A model generated the notes under the pieces. It was not told the DNA's origin and did no database searches. It saw nothing but the letters and a program-made list of their open reading frames with translations. A program made the translations under genes and the position numbers. Positions 1 through 11,800 of a stretch of DNA of 64,000 bases are shown in pieces. Source of the stretch: Coleophoma eucalyptorum (taxonomy: Eukaryota > Ascomycota > Leotiomycetes > Helotiales > Dermateaceae); NCBI GenBank assembly GCA_026120035.1, contig JALRME010000002.1, positions 992,001 to 1,056,000 of the forward strand, given 5' to 3'. How positions within the stretch are numbered: position 1 is the first letter of the stretch; each line of letters opens with the position of its first letter.

Positions 1-1
1 A

Positions 2-3000
2 GATATCATATTCTTCGACATCTTTTCGCGCCTAGCGCGAGATTCGTTGTCAGCGAAGCATATTCAATTCTCGGAATATGGCATCTTCACCAAGGATCAA
101 TCAGATTTGATTTTCACGGCACTTCTGAGACTTACGGAAATCCCTGTTGGTCAAGCCTCATCTCCATACAGTGGGGTAGTTGACATCTCTGTTGGTTATG
201 GAACATATCTTGAGAAAGATAAGAAAAAGCATCCTGTTGGCTACTCAATAGCTAGGTGGCTTGTAATGTCGATGTCACCTCTATGTATAGACAAACCTGG
301 GTCAATACTTTCCAATCTGGAGGGCTTGATGGAGTCGATAGATACCTTCTTCCATCCGTCAAATTCAGGAGCTTGGTCAACAATGCTTGCCCAAATCACG
401 TATCACTTGATTGACTTCTTCGTGATGAGGTGGAATAGAGAAGCCAGTGGAGAGATGGAAACCCCGCCAGAGCGAAGAATCAATGGAGAGCTCAAGAAGA
501 GATTCGTTCTCGCCATGAGAGATGTCACTTTCATGGGATTATTCTCTAAGAGCTCCAAGTCACTTAATTACTATTTTGGGGCACTTCAAGGTCTGACTTA
601 TCTGGAACCAAGTCTAATTTTGCCAGGTGCTTTGCAAAGATTTTATCCTTCCTTACAAGGTCTGGTCGAGGTCCATCGTACCCAGTCCTCCTTGTGCGGT
701 CTTCAGACAATCGCCAATATCATGTCTAAACAAAAGGGATTTCGATGTCATATCACAGCACTGCTGGCATTGGCCCTGCCAGGTATTGATGCTAATGACT
801 TGTCGAAGACGCAGAGCACCCTGAATTTCATACAAACTGTCGCTTACAGCATACCATTTGTGAACCTTACCAAAGAACATGGTGAGGTTCATGATACTTC
901 ATTGGCTATGCAATGGGTCCAGGGAGAGATGGAGCGCTTGGAGAGAGAAGGACCTAACGTCGTGATCGACTACGAAACTGAGCTCAGCGATGAAGACGAG
1001 GCAAACATTGTCCGTTCATCTACTGCTGGCCTCGGGGACTTTGTTATGACACTCCTTGGAAAGATATTCACTCTTCTAGAGAATCTTCCCGAGCTCTCTC
1101 GGGTCCGAACGGGCTCTCCAGAGGAAAATGTTATTAACACACTGCCAGCTGCACTCACCCCATTATTTGCTTCCTTGTCACCAGAGTTGTTTGATTCGGC
1201 TTTGGAGAAAATAGCCACCTTTGTCAGTAGCCATGTCATCCATCAATCCCGAGATGCCATGGCGTTCATCCTCAATGCTTTGTGCAAAGCAGATCCAGAG
1301 AAGACCTTGAAGAAGTTCATTCCAATCCTCGTCATCGGAATTCGGAACGAAATTGATTATAATGACGCCGCTTCGGATCGAAGCAGTGGATCCGAACCTT
1401 TACCTCGGGACCGAGCACTAGTCTGGAATATCAGTATGCTGAGCATGATCGTCGTGCATGTAGGCAGTGGCCTTGTTCCGCACAAGAAGGAGCTGTTTGA
1501 TATTGCCCTATACATGCAAGAGAAATGCAAAGGTATTCCAACGATCCATATCTCCAATTATATCCACCACCTCCTCCTCAACCTAACACTCATCTATCCA
1601 ATCGATGGCGCTTTGTACGAGCCGGAAGTATTTGAACGCGGCCTAGATGTTAGTGACTGGGGTAGAATCACGAGGCCATCTGAATTAACAATCAAATGGC
1701 ACAACCCCACACCAGAAGAGATTGATTTTGCGGTTGAATTGTTCGAGTCGCAAGTCCAGACTGCAACCCAAAGATTGGGCAATCTGATGAGCGATGAACC
1801 AGCTGTTAGCAGAAAAGGAAAGAACAAGGAATGGTCTGATGAAGTTTCTCGCCTGCTTACACAATTGCGACTTATACTTTCAGGCGTTGCATCTCTATTC
1901 GATCCAAAGGAGGCGTCGGGTCAGCACCAAAATGGCGATGATGTAGACGGTGACACTAAGATGGATGAAGACTCAACAGGCGAAGAAGACGACTCTTTGG
2001 CTGAGGCTGCGGAAGATGAAGAGACCCGACCACAATTTCACTACCGCGCGGGCTACTTGGTTGAGCGAGGCAGTCCGACATACGTCCATTTACACAAGTT
2101 ACGAGAAGACGTCGGAGCATTACTGATGAAAATGCACAGCTTCCTGAATACCTACCAAGAAGATGACGTGGCCTGCTTCACTGCCTTGTACGCTGTCTAC
2201 AGAACATGGATTACAGACGTTGGCACAGAAAGATCTGCCCACACTCTTGAGCGGGTTATTCGTCTGTACGAAGCTGATGTGCGGCCATTCAGGGTTAGTG
2301 GACTTCGAAAGATGTTCCCTAGACCACTACTCATCAAGAGAGCGGCCATCTATAACTTCCAGCGAGCAAAGCACAACAATTCCGCGAGGCAAAAGTCTGA
2401 GCTCGATAAAGCTCTACTGATGGATCTTGCTGCCTCATCAGTCTCCTTATATGCCGAAGTTCGTGCTATCGCGCAGTCTTCTCTCGAATCGGCTCTCAAA
2501 TGCTTGATCGGAGGACGACCTTTGGTGATACCTCCTTTACTTCTCACCTTCCGACGGGCTTTGGAGTCAGACGATTATGATAGAATTAAGGGCTCCATGT
2601 TCACCCTGCTCTATGGTACCTTGCTTAAGACGATATCCAAGGATTGGCGTTTTGCACCAGAACTACTTAGACTCTATATTCTGACCACCAATGTTGATAA
2701 AGCTTCCATACAAAAGCTCAGCGCAGGCGCGATGTATGGCCTTTTGGAATTTGGAAAGCAATTGGATTCTGTTTTGGTGATCAATCAAGAATTAGTTGAT
2801 ACCATCGAGCCTCAGGACGAATTATCTACTAAGATATCCACGAAGCATGATTTCATTGTTACCCGTCGGCAGAAAGTGGAGGCAAAGAAGGCTGCACTTG
2901 CGATGGAACTAGTGGAGACATCTAAGAACTCACACTGGAAGATTGCAATGAAGTGCACCATATTCGCTATCAACCTTGGCCTGAGAGTACAAACCCTGGC

Positions 3001-5083
3001 ACCGCTGGCTTTTGTTGACCTTGTAACCAAAGGCACAATTGATGACCATCCGGCACTACGTGGTGGAAATTCCGAGGCGTTAACCAGAATCTTTACTCAT
3101 GTAGAGACCAGGGCGCTCTATGGACACAGCTACGAGAATTTCATTCTTGAAAAGGAAAATCCTCTCAATAAAATCGAGGTAGCTGTGAAGAGCGATGACC
3201 CTAACTGGACCAAGAATTTCTTAGACGGGTTCGCCAGCCTAGACTTGCCAGAGTATTATGTCGACAGGGACTTCCCGGGATGGCTGGTATGGGGAAAGTC
3301 TTTCAAGGCAGTCAGTGCCCACCCAAAGGTATTCACAGGCTGGGATGAAGCTGAAATGACGGTCCGGCGTCATATCGGCAAGCAACTAACAAAAGAATGG
3401 TATGCGAAATACTTCAAGTACTTAAAGCAAGAGCCCCGTGACTCGAATGCAGACCGAGTACGCGTACATAGTGTCTTGCTTTTGATCCAAACCTTCAACC
3501 TGATGAACGACAAATTAACTGCAGCGACATTCGAAGATATCAAGGAGCTAGTCAAAGACATTTACGAAGATGGGTCTGACAAGCATCAGCACCGTGCTAC
3601 AGCAGAGATCTTGACCGCACTTCTAAAGTCTGGAGAAGATGATAGACCGATCGAGATACGTAACGAGATCTGGGGTTACTGCCTGCCTATCGTCATGGGA
3701 ATATGGCGCGACGGTCTTACTCCGGAAAATCTAAAATACTGGATGACTTCTCTACATCTGATCATCGGAGGACAAGATCCAAGACAAGGACGAGAGATCT
3801 ACAAGGAACTGACGTCTTTCCGTCTTGATATGAATTCAAATGCAGCTTTCAAGGAGAGTTCCAGAGTACAATTGCTAGAATTCCTCGTTCAGGATGCCGG
3901 TTGGCATTTCCGTCTAGAGAAGCCACTTCTTGAAGACTTTTTGCAACATATTGACCATCCATACAAAGCCGTCCGAGAAGCTATTGGTCGTGTGATTGCA
4001 CACATATATCGGACACGATACTATGAGGCATTCCCAAACGTAGACACATTACTAAAGGAAAACAAAGCATCTTCTTCAATTGGGATCAAGCCCTACCAAC
4101 CGACGACAGAGTTCTCAGCAGCTGTGAGAGATGTTTTTGAGCGACTTGAGGTTTGGCGAGGAGAGCGTCAGCCTGGTCAACAGACACCATCTTCATACAC
4201 GTCCGGTAGCAAGACTGTCTTGTTGTGGCTCGATACTACTTTACAATCATACGAGTGTACTCAACTGCTGGATTTCTTCCCTGATGTCTTCATGGAACAG
4301 CTTCTGCACATGATGGATGTCAAAGAAGACCCCGAACTTCAAGCGCTGGCCTACATGGTTTATCGTCACCTTCCTAATATACCTTTCCGCACTGGCGAAG
4401 ATGGCGCTTTCATCTCGGCCCTTATCCGCATTGGAAAGGTCTCTACATCATGGCACCAACGTCTACGTACCTTAATCAATATGCAGGTTATCTATTTCCG
4501 CCGCATTTTCCTCATCAAGCCTGAGCAACAGCAAGCTCTTTTCGTTGCAGTATCCGATATGCTTGAGGATCCCCAGCTAGAAGTGCGTCTGGGTGCTTCT
4601 AGTACACTCTCCGGCATGATCCGCTGCTCACCAGTTTCACTTCGCAACAACATCTTGACCTCACTGAAAATTAAGTTTACCAATGACCTTAAAAAGAACC
4701 CCATGCCCAAGAAGAAATCAGGCACAGAAACTCCTGTGGCCAGCAACCAGCAAGTAATCCGTCGACATGCAGCTGTCCTAGGTCTTGGTGCTTTAGTAAA
4801 TGCTTTCCCATACGCCACACCACCTCCTGAATGGATGCCTGAAATCCTCGCTATGCTCGCCTCCAGAGCTGCCAACGATGCTGGTGCTATTGGAAAGACG
4901 GTTAAGACTGTACTTGCGGATTTCAAGAAGACAAGGCAGGATACATGGGTCACTGATCAAAAGGTTTGTCGATTTCCTGCATATTGGATTCTGGGTTATA
5001 TATACTGATTCATATCATAGTACTTCACATCAGAACAACTAGAGGACCTGGAAGGTGTTTTGTGGAAATCCTACTTTGCTTAA
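2..5083 (+). CDS. BLM10: Proteasome activator Blm10/PA200, 5' truncated by window edge
   Basis: Large HEAT-repeat protein that caps the 20S proteasome core and opens its gate; it acts in nucleus and cytosol. The frame is open from base 2, so the N-terminus lies outside the window; 1674 residues are visible and yeast Blm10 is about 2140. The visible part begins in the conserved block ending in SDLIFTALLRL and runs to the C-terminal domain. An acidic insert lies near positions 1945-2030. A 57-nt intron (4964-5020, gtttgt..atag) follows TDQK; the last exon (5021-5083) adds 20 residues. Reading through the intron instead would give a wrong tail and stop at 5008. The protein ends Tyr-Phe-Ala where yeast and mammalian homologues end Tyr-Tyr-Ala, the HbYX anchor that inserts into the 20S alpha ring. 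Family assignment is secure. Confidence 0.95.
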
Positions 5084-5722
5084 GCAGGAGTACGGGAAAG
5101 ACTTACTGGGAAATTAAAGACACGTTCTACGAATGGATCGGGTTGCATTGCATGGGAATAACACACATCGCTGCTAATGTTTTGCAACTTTTTAGCGCTC
5201 CTTTTTGGCATTAATTTTGCTAAACTGACTTTGTTTGCGTTGTTTTTTTGCTGGTTGTGTTGCGTACTTTATCGTACTCCTGTATTGTACCACTGTGGCT
5301 GAGCGAGTGAACCAGCTTGTCTGTGGAAGAAAGACGGCAAGGGGTGGAGTGCAAAGGAGAATGAGAGATGCAGAAGTGTAGACATGGAAATGAATATGCT
5401 TTGGAGCAAGCACTGTTTTCAAGCGTCTTGTCTTATCCATGCATATTCACTCTATGCTTTGTTTTGTGGAGGGGTGGAGAAGTGGCATTACATGACTATT
5501 TACCTCAGACGAAGAACATGCGCGCTGGATTGTGTTTGTTGTTCGTCTTTCTTGGTATAGTTATAGATGTGGTGGATAAATAAACGAACAAGTACACGAT
5601 TTCAAATTTTGTGTGATATGTTTTTTGTTTTTTGGTTTGTTTTTGTTTTGTTTATCAGTTCATCACACTAATTAATTAAGGAGGGTTTCCGAACCGTCAA
5701 AAAATGCCGTAAGTTGTCTTAA

Positions 5723-5765
5723 GTTGTTATTATAGCTCTATACAATGATAGCTTATAATAACAAC
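5723..5765. repeat. AT-rich inverted repeat, 12-bp arms
   Basis: The arm gttgttattata at 5723-5734 is matched perfectly by its reverse complement at 5754-5765, with a 19-nt loop. It sits about 640 bp after the BLM10 stop in AT-rich DNA. It could be a hairpin in a transcript tail or the core of a small decayed element; no target-site duplication was found. Confidence 0.6.
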
Positions 5766-8261
5766 AAAAATATGATAAGACATTGAAAAGTACATCTTCG
5801 GAATTGATTACTTCTGTGCTATTAAAGACTTTGACTCATCTTGCTCAATTTCCTACAAATAATCACCAATGCTCGGAAATCAAGGATTTGAGATGTAGAA
5901 TTGGGCGCTACGTTGCGAGATTACTTACCAGTAGCTTTTGTTCACCGGTTAGCTTCCTGGAAGGAAAAACATAAGCTAGATAAACACATACCTCCTTCAG
6001 TAACAACAGATATAGTAAAGCTTACAAGATGTGACACCAACAAAGATTATGAAACAGAGACTGCCGTGGTATATCAATACACTTCTAATAGCGATATATA
6101 TTTTGATAGATATCAATACATAGAATCCTCTTAAACCCCCCCCCTTCTCAATTTCCTCACTCCTGCTCCCACTTTGGTACCTAATCTAACAGCCGGGCGC
6201 CGGCGAATCCTAGAAATATTTGCTTATATGAAAACAAAGCCTGCCATCACCGATTCCTGTACGAAATGCAAGAAATCCAACACCGATCATTTTGTAGAAC
6301 AGTTCACAATTCTATCAAGCAAGAAAGAGCACGGGGAGACAGAACAAGTGGCGTTGTAAATTGTACCCCAGTGGCACTTCCAGAGGCTTGCAAAGGCCAT
6401 AATAGCATTATCACCTATTTTTACGCCTTCAATGAATTTGAAAGAGACTTACGGTGCTGACATTTGAGATTCGAGTAGTTTATTGTCCACAGAGCTTCAC
6501 AGCTCAATTAAAATGCAATTTCAACAGTAGGGGGGATACGTTGAAGCCTACATACCCGTCAAGATGAAAGACATCATTTCAAGAACCAGTATCTTCTAGC
6601 TATGGAACCAAGTTCATTCGTACTACTGCATAAATTTTCTCGCGGCCTTGTTGTGACTAGAAACTCGCTGCTCATCCAGCCAGTCAATATTTTGGTTATT
6701 CATCGCGTGGTACGCAGTACGTTTGCGACCATCACGAGATGTAAGATCAAACCCCAGGATGAATCCTAGTGAGGATGGTCCCATAAATCGTACATGACGT
6801 CTTGACATAAAATCATCCACCAAGAAAACAAGTAACCGACGTTCCCCTTGAAACCAGCAGCTTGCTGCTACCAAAGATATCTCGCAAAGGGCACCTAATA
6901 ACAATAGTCACAATATAAATAGTCACTGCCTGAGGGATGTCAGAAACACTGGAGCAAGCCAGCCAAGGCCTTCATCACCCGCTATTCTACTGATGTGAAT
7001 TTGGAAGGAGAGCCCCAGGTCACAGCGCCGGCGGGCCCATCTCCGAGAACGAGGAAGACCCCTGGACGTGCAATCTGCGAGGACCCTTCTGCTAATCATG
7101 ACACTATCGGCAAGAGGTTGATCCCAAGCCTCTGCGATATTTAGCCTGAACGAAGCAGATGCTGTTAGGGCATGGTGTTACCTTGTAGACGACAGGAAAA
7201 GGGGAGGCGAGGAGAGGCGAACCTGGTGTCAAAGCGGAAAAGCAATACGGGTGTGTGCATGCAGACGTTGTATACGGGGTTTGAACACCAGAGGGTGGTG
7301 TATATGCATCTATACTGGTCGCTTTGTTCGGGAATACCGAGCCTCTGAGAGCTTCAAATTATGCCCGGTGTGAATAGTGATTGGGGAGCGTAGGTTGGCT
7401 TAGGATACTTAAGCGAGGGGGTTAGATTTGTGGGTTTTTTGCAATAATGGAAGCATGATTCGAGATTAACGAGATGAATTAGATGAACGAGATGATGCAG
7501 GTGCGTAAATAAGAGTTGTGACGATGATGTTGTGGACTGTGCATCCTTAAAACATGTATATCGATTTCTCCTCCAGGCAGCATGTCCTAGGGCGCACGAT
7601 CTTACTTCAGTGGAGAGTGTATCCAATTACATCCATCTTCTATCACAGCTTCTACACACGGTTGACTGCCCAAGGAAGCATGTGTGTTGTTACTACTGTT
7701 GCAGGAAAACTCACCATGTGCTGATGTCGACGTAGATGTCGAACCGAACCACTTGTTTGCAAGACTCAACGCTCCTCCTTCCTGCAGCTTCTTAAGCTAC
7801 TGCACGGTATGCACACAAAACCTCGGTGACACGGCAGCTCTTCAGCCCTAGATCCTGGCCCCCTTCAACTCACTGCCACCTAACCTAACGGCCGTTGCAA
7901 AATGAGAAGACAGCTAGCTTCCGCCGGCGTGTGCTGAGAGGATCGATCGCGCAGCGGATGCTCATCCGCGCCAGGCTTGATGGCTGGGGATTCCCTTCCT
8001 CATGGGCTCCAGCGCTGCGCATGTTTCTGCTTCTCGACTAGTAGCAGAAAGAATGAAAAAATAAGAAGAAGAATGATGCATCATGAAAGCATCATGAAAG
8101 TGGCTGCGGGTACTCCAGGTTGAGACCTCGAGACGTGATTTCCTGCTTTGCTCGTTGTCATTTTGTGATTTTCTCGAGAGCTTCTTGGAGAGCGAAACGA
8201 CAAGTCTGTTGAAAGATTTTAGCACGGTTGGAGGGTGTAGGATAAGCCGCCCGGTTTTGTA

Positions 8262-8870
8262 CTGTTAAGTCTCAGTTGCCGTGATATAGACTCTCATGCG
8301 ATCGTTTGTACTTGCCATGAACACTACCTCATCGCTCAAGAATTACGATGAAAAACTCTATTTAACACTGCCGTGGCTCAAAATAAGAAGTAGGTAGGGT
8401 GAAAGTGGTCTGATCAGAAACAGAGATTACGTTTTCGAGGTGTATCTTACTCACTGTCTGTTACTGCGGCACAAACCGCATACTGGGCGCTACGAATGTT
8501 TCCCCATTATCCTCAGATAGGAAGCATTGACAACACTGCCCACTATTCAGGGATATCCTAACTGCATAAGTAGCTCTGGATAAGAAATCCAAAAAGGAAG
8601 AAATATAGAGAAGTGAAGTCGTCTTTGGCCCTGCTATTGAGCTTATATTACTGTGATACAGCCCGTTCTTGGTGCGACGGACTTCAAATATTACATCAAG
8701 CATAGGAAGCAATGAAAGCACCCACATGCAAGAGATCCACTCTAAACCAATGCAGGGAATGCACGAAGGAAAGCAAACAAGTTGGCAGAAGATAGCAAAA
8801 GATGCGCCCTTAGTTCTGTTCTGTTAAGTTTTTCTTGCCGTGATATAGACCCCATTTCCCATGCGACGAA
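8262..8870 (+). repeat. Three diverged copies of a short motif
   Basis: Copies lie near 8262-8303, 8641-8690 and 8821-8870. The first and third share ctgttaagt followed by the 16-mer ttgccgtgatatagac and then catgcga. The second and third share tgata(c/t)ag, then gcgacg(g/a)acttcaaa. No coding function is evident. Confidence 0.45.
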
Positions 8871-11800
8871 CTTCAAACAAGTGCTTGGGCATCATTAACA
8901 AACCCGTCATTCTAATGCCGACGACACCTCTACCCGTCCATCTCTGTTCTTCTGCAGCCCTAGCATGATTAGAAAAGGCAAAAGCATACTCAAACCCCAA
9001 CTAACTGCTCAGAATACCTGGTCAAAAATCCACCCAACCAAGCCCAGCCCAACATAAGCAATCCGGCCGCATATGCGTACGCTGGCCAAAAAACCGCTGA
9101 CCGCTAGAAATCATATCAACGGTCTTAAGCATATTCGCGTCATGCTATATCTCCACAAAAAAACTGCAGAATTCGCCGCAGGGCGATTCCGAATCAACCA
9201 AGCATTTACCCAGAATCGAGGAACTAACGGACTCCACGAGGCTCGCAATAACCGGAGTCAGTGTCGTACCCGTGCTCGTGCTCGTGAAAGAAGATGAAGA
9301 GGAATAAGCAAAAACGATCAAAAAACAAATAAAAAATAAAAAATAAAACTGGGCTGGAAATAGGCAGACGACTAGCTGGCGGTGCCGACCGTTGGAATAA
9401 TACGAGAGAGAATTGCCGGCGATTTGTAGGTGGAGACATGGTAGGGAAACAAGAAAAGCTCACATACATGCACACACGCACACAAGAGAGAGAAAAAGGA
9501 TTCAATATTGCATGGCAAGAGGTGGGCAAGTGTCTCGCGAATGTGCTCGACAGTGATTGCCGTGCATGGACCGTGATCTCTGCAGCTCCTTGGAAATACC
9601 TCAAAGATTAGCTTGGAATCTACACAAGGTTCCCCAAAGGAGACGAAAGCAAAACCATGTTACTCTTGTCTGCATGCCCACATAACTGGCTTGATCTCAA
9701 GACCCTATGTCATTACCTGGGCTATTCCACTGGCTCCATTTCCTTTTTGGGATGCAAGTGGTCTGATATTTGATCTTGGCTTGGAGGGAGTCTGATCCAT
9801 CTTACAGCGTGAAGTTACAGGTACCCTGTGTGAAGAACGGGGCACGCCGTACCTTACTCATCTCTGATCGTGAGGGGCACCCATAAACTACCATGAGACC
9901 GCTTAAAAGAGGAGCGGCAGCAAGCTATATAAAGCGCGATTATTGGAGTGCTATACAAATAACTCCGGTTTAGATTTCAGATAATTTGCCGGGGCCAATG
10001 GCAAATACGTGCGCTCCAACTCCACTGAATGGTCAAGGGCGCCATGTAAACGAGTCATCCCATAGCTCTTCGATGCTATGGGGCGGTGATTAGAGCATAC
10101 TGAGCAGGAGCCGAAACCCTAATAAGTTGTATTGCACGGAGCTACATGACAAGATAGTTCTCTCATACTCGCATGCATATCCACAGCAATCCCTTAGACT
10201 ACTAGGAGAATAATGCATTTTCTTTCCCAAACAATTTGGACACCGCCCAAAGCGAGTGAAGATCCTTTACCACCTCAGTCACCGAATGCTAAAATTGACG
10301 TATAAGGCAGTTCGCCGCTGGATAAATTGGATGCGACATGGTATCTACTGCAAAACGAGTCATATTGGGATCTGTCATCCCGGCCCAGAAGAACTGCAGA
10401 GGTGGTTGGGAAGGCGCGCACGGAGAATTAATACGCATTTATGATTCTGGTGCATGAAGAGCCGCTGCAGATTTGCACTGGCTCCTCAGCGGTGTCCCAA
10501 AGCTTGAAGCAATGATTTGCATGGCCTTGTCACCTCCCGACACTGGTGCCCGGGAAGGGGCCATCTTTGCTCCATCCTCTAGACGAGCAGGTCAAATCTA
10601 CCAAAATTGCAGTACCGATAGCGCCTCTGAATACCCGAGCAGTATCTTATTTGTGCACCCATACTGCAGTCACTCACTATATCCGGACACTTGAACCCAA
10701 GGAGGGAGGCACTGCCACCTTCCGTTTCAAGAACTATTGAAGTTGGCGGCGGTGTGCGGGACTCAGAGTCTAAGTCTGAAGCTACCTGGCTGGTGATCAT
10801 ATCAAAAGCAAAGCTCGAATTGTGCTATAGGTCGATATAAAAACCTGGTTTTGTGAATATATTTAGGAAGGCCTGCCGGGTGTTGGTAGGGAAGTAACGC
10901 TGAAATTCCTCTTTCAGACTCCCCGACCACCATAGGATGATTGACACGGTGCTCATGTCTTCATTCTGAAAGAGTGTGCGAACTAAGGGCTATATGATCT
11001 GCCATATATCTGGAAAAGGTCTCCGAGACGGCCGACAACGAACCAGCTTGTCACGACATCAAGGATGATGCAGCAGAAGTTGCACATTCGATGGGAGGGA
11101 TCGGAAATTAAACATCGAGCCTGCCATCGATCAATGGAACTTAAGCGCGCGTGGGGAAAAGACGGACGGTCTCCAGTTAAATCCTTATGGACTTTCTCGT
11201 TTGAGCAGGATTGGTCAAGTATTGCAAAGCATCACTTATGCTTGTCGACACTCTGCTATAACCCTGTACGGTAGTGGTCCGTTGCACAGCAGGGTTAAGG
11301 CGGCCACTGACGAGTGAGAGACGTTTGTCGGCGGGCAGACTCGTCGGCGGGGAAAGATGTTGCGAAGATGCTTTGACTGTGCTCCAGCTAAATTTGGTAG
11401 GGGCAAGATCCAACACACAAGCTATTGGATCGCTTGGCCTCTCCCTGGAATTTTAGATTCCAGGATGCTCATGACTGTACGGTCTGTCCCCTTGCGGCGG
11501 CGATTTAGGGTTGTGCTCGCCTAACACCTATAAGTAGCAACATATATGAACATGGGTTTTTGATATGGGATTTCCGCGTGCTGCCCAAGTTGCGATAGGG
11601 GTCCGCCAAATTACTGAAAAATCGCTCTCAGACGCCAATGACTTCACTAATGAGTGGACCGTTGCCGTGTGTGCCCATGGTTCAAAACTGGACCGGCTGC
11701 GCAAGAGCTCTTGACTGTCGACCCATGCCAAGAGGTCCCTAAGCTGTTCGTGTTTACTGGTAAATGCTCCAGTGTGAAGGATTGCCCTGAGATTGTATAA

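Noticed and set aside
4492..4953. 153-codon ORF opposite the BLM10 end
   Set aside because: Shadow frame of a well-supported gene.
6623..6904. 93-codon minus-strand ORF in the gene-free region
   Set aside because: Looks mildly coding-like but has no motif, no splice context and no homology I can recognise.
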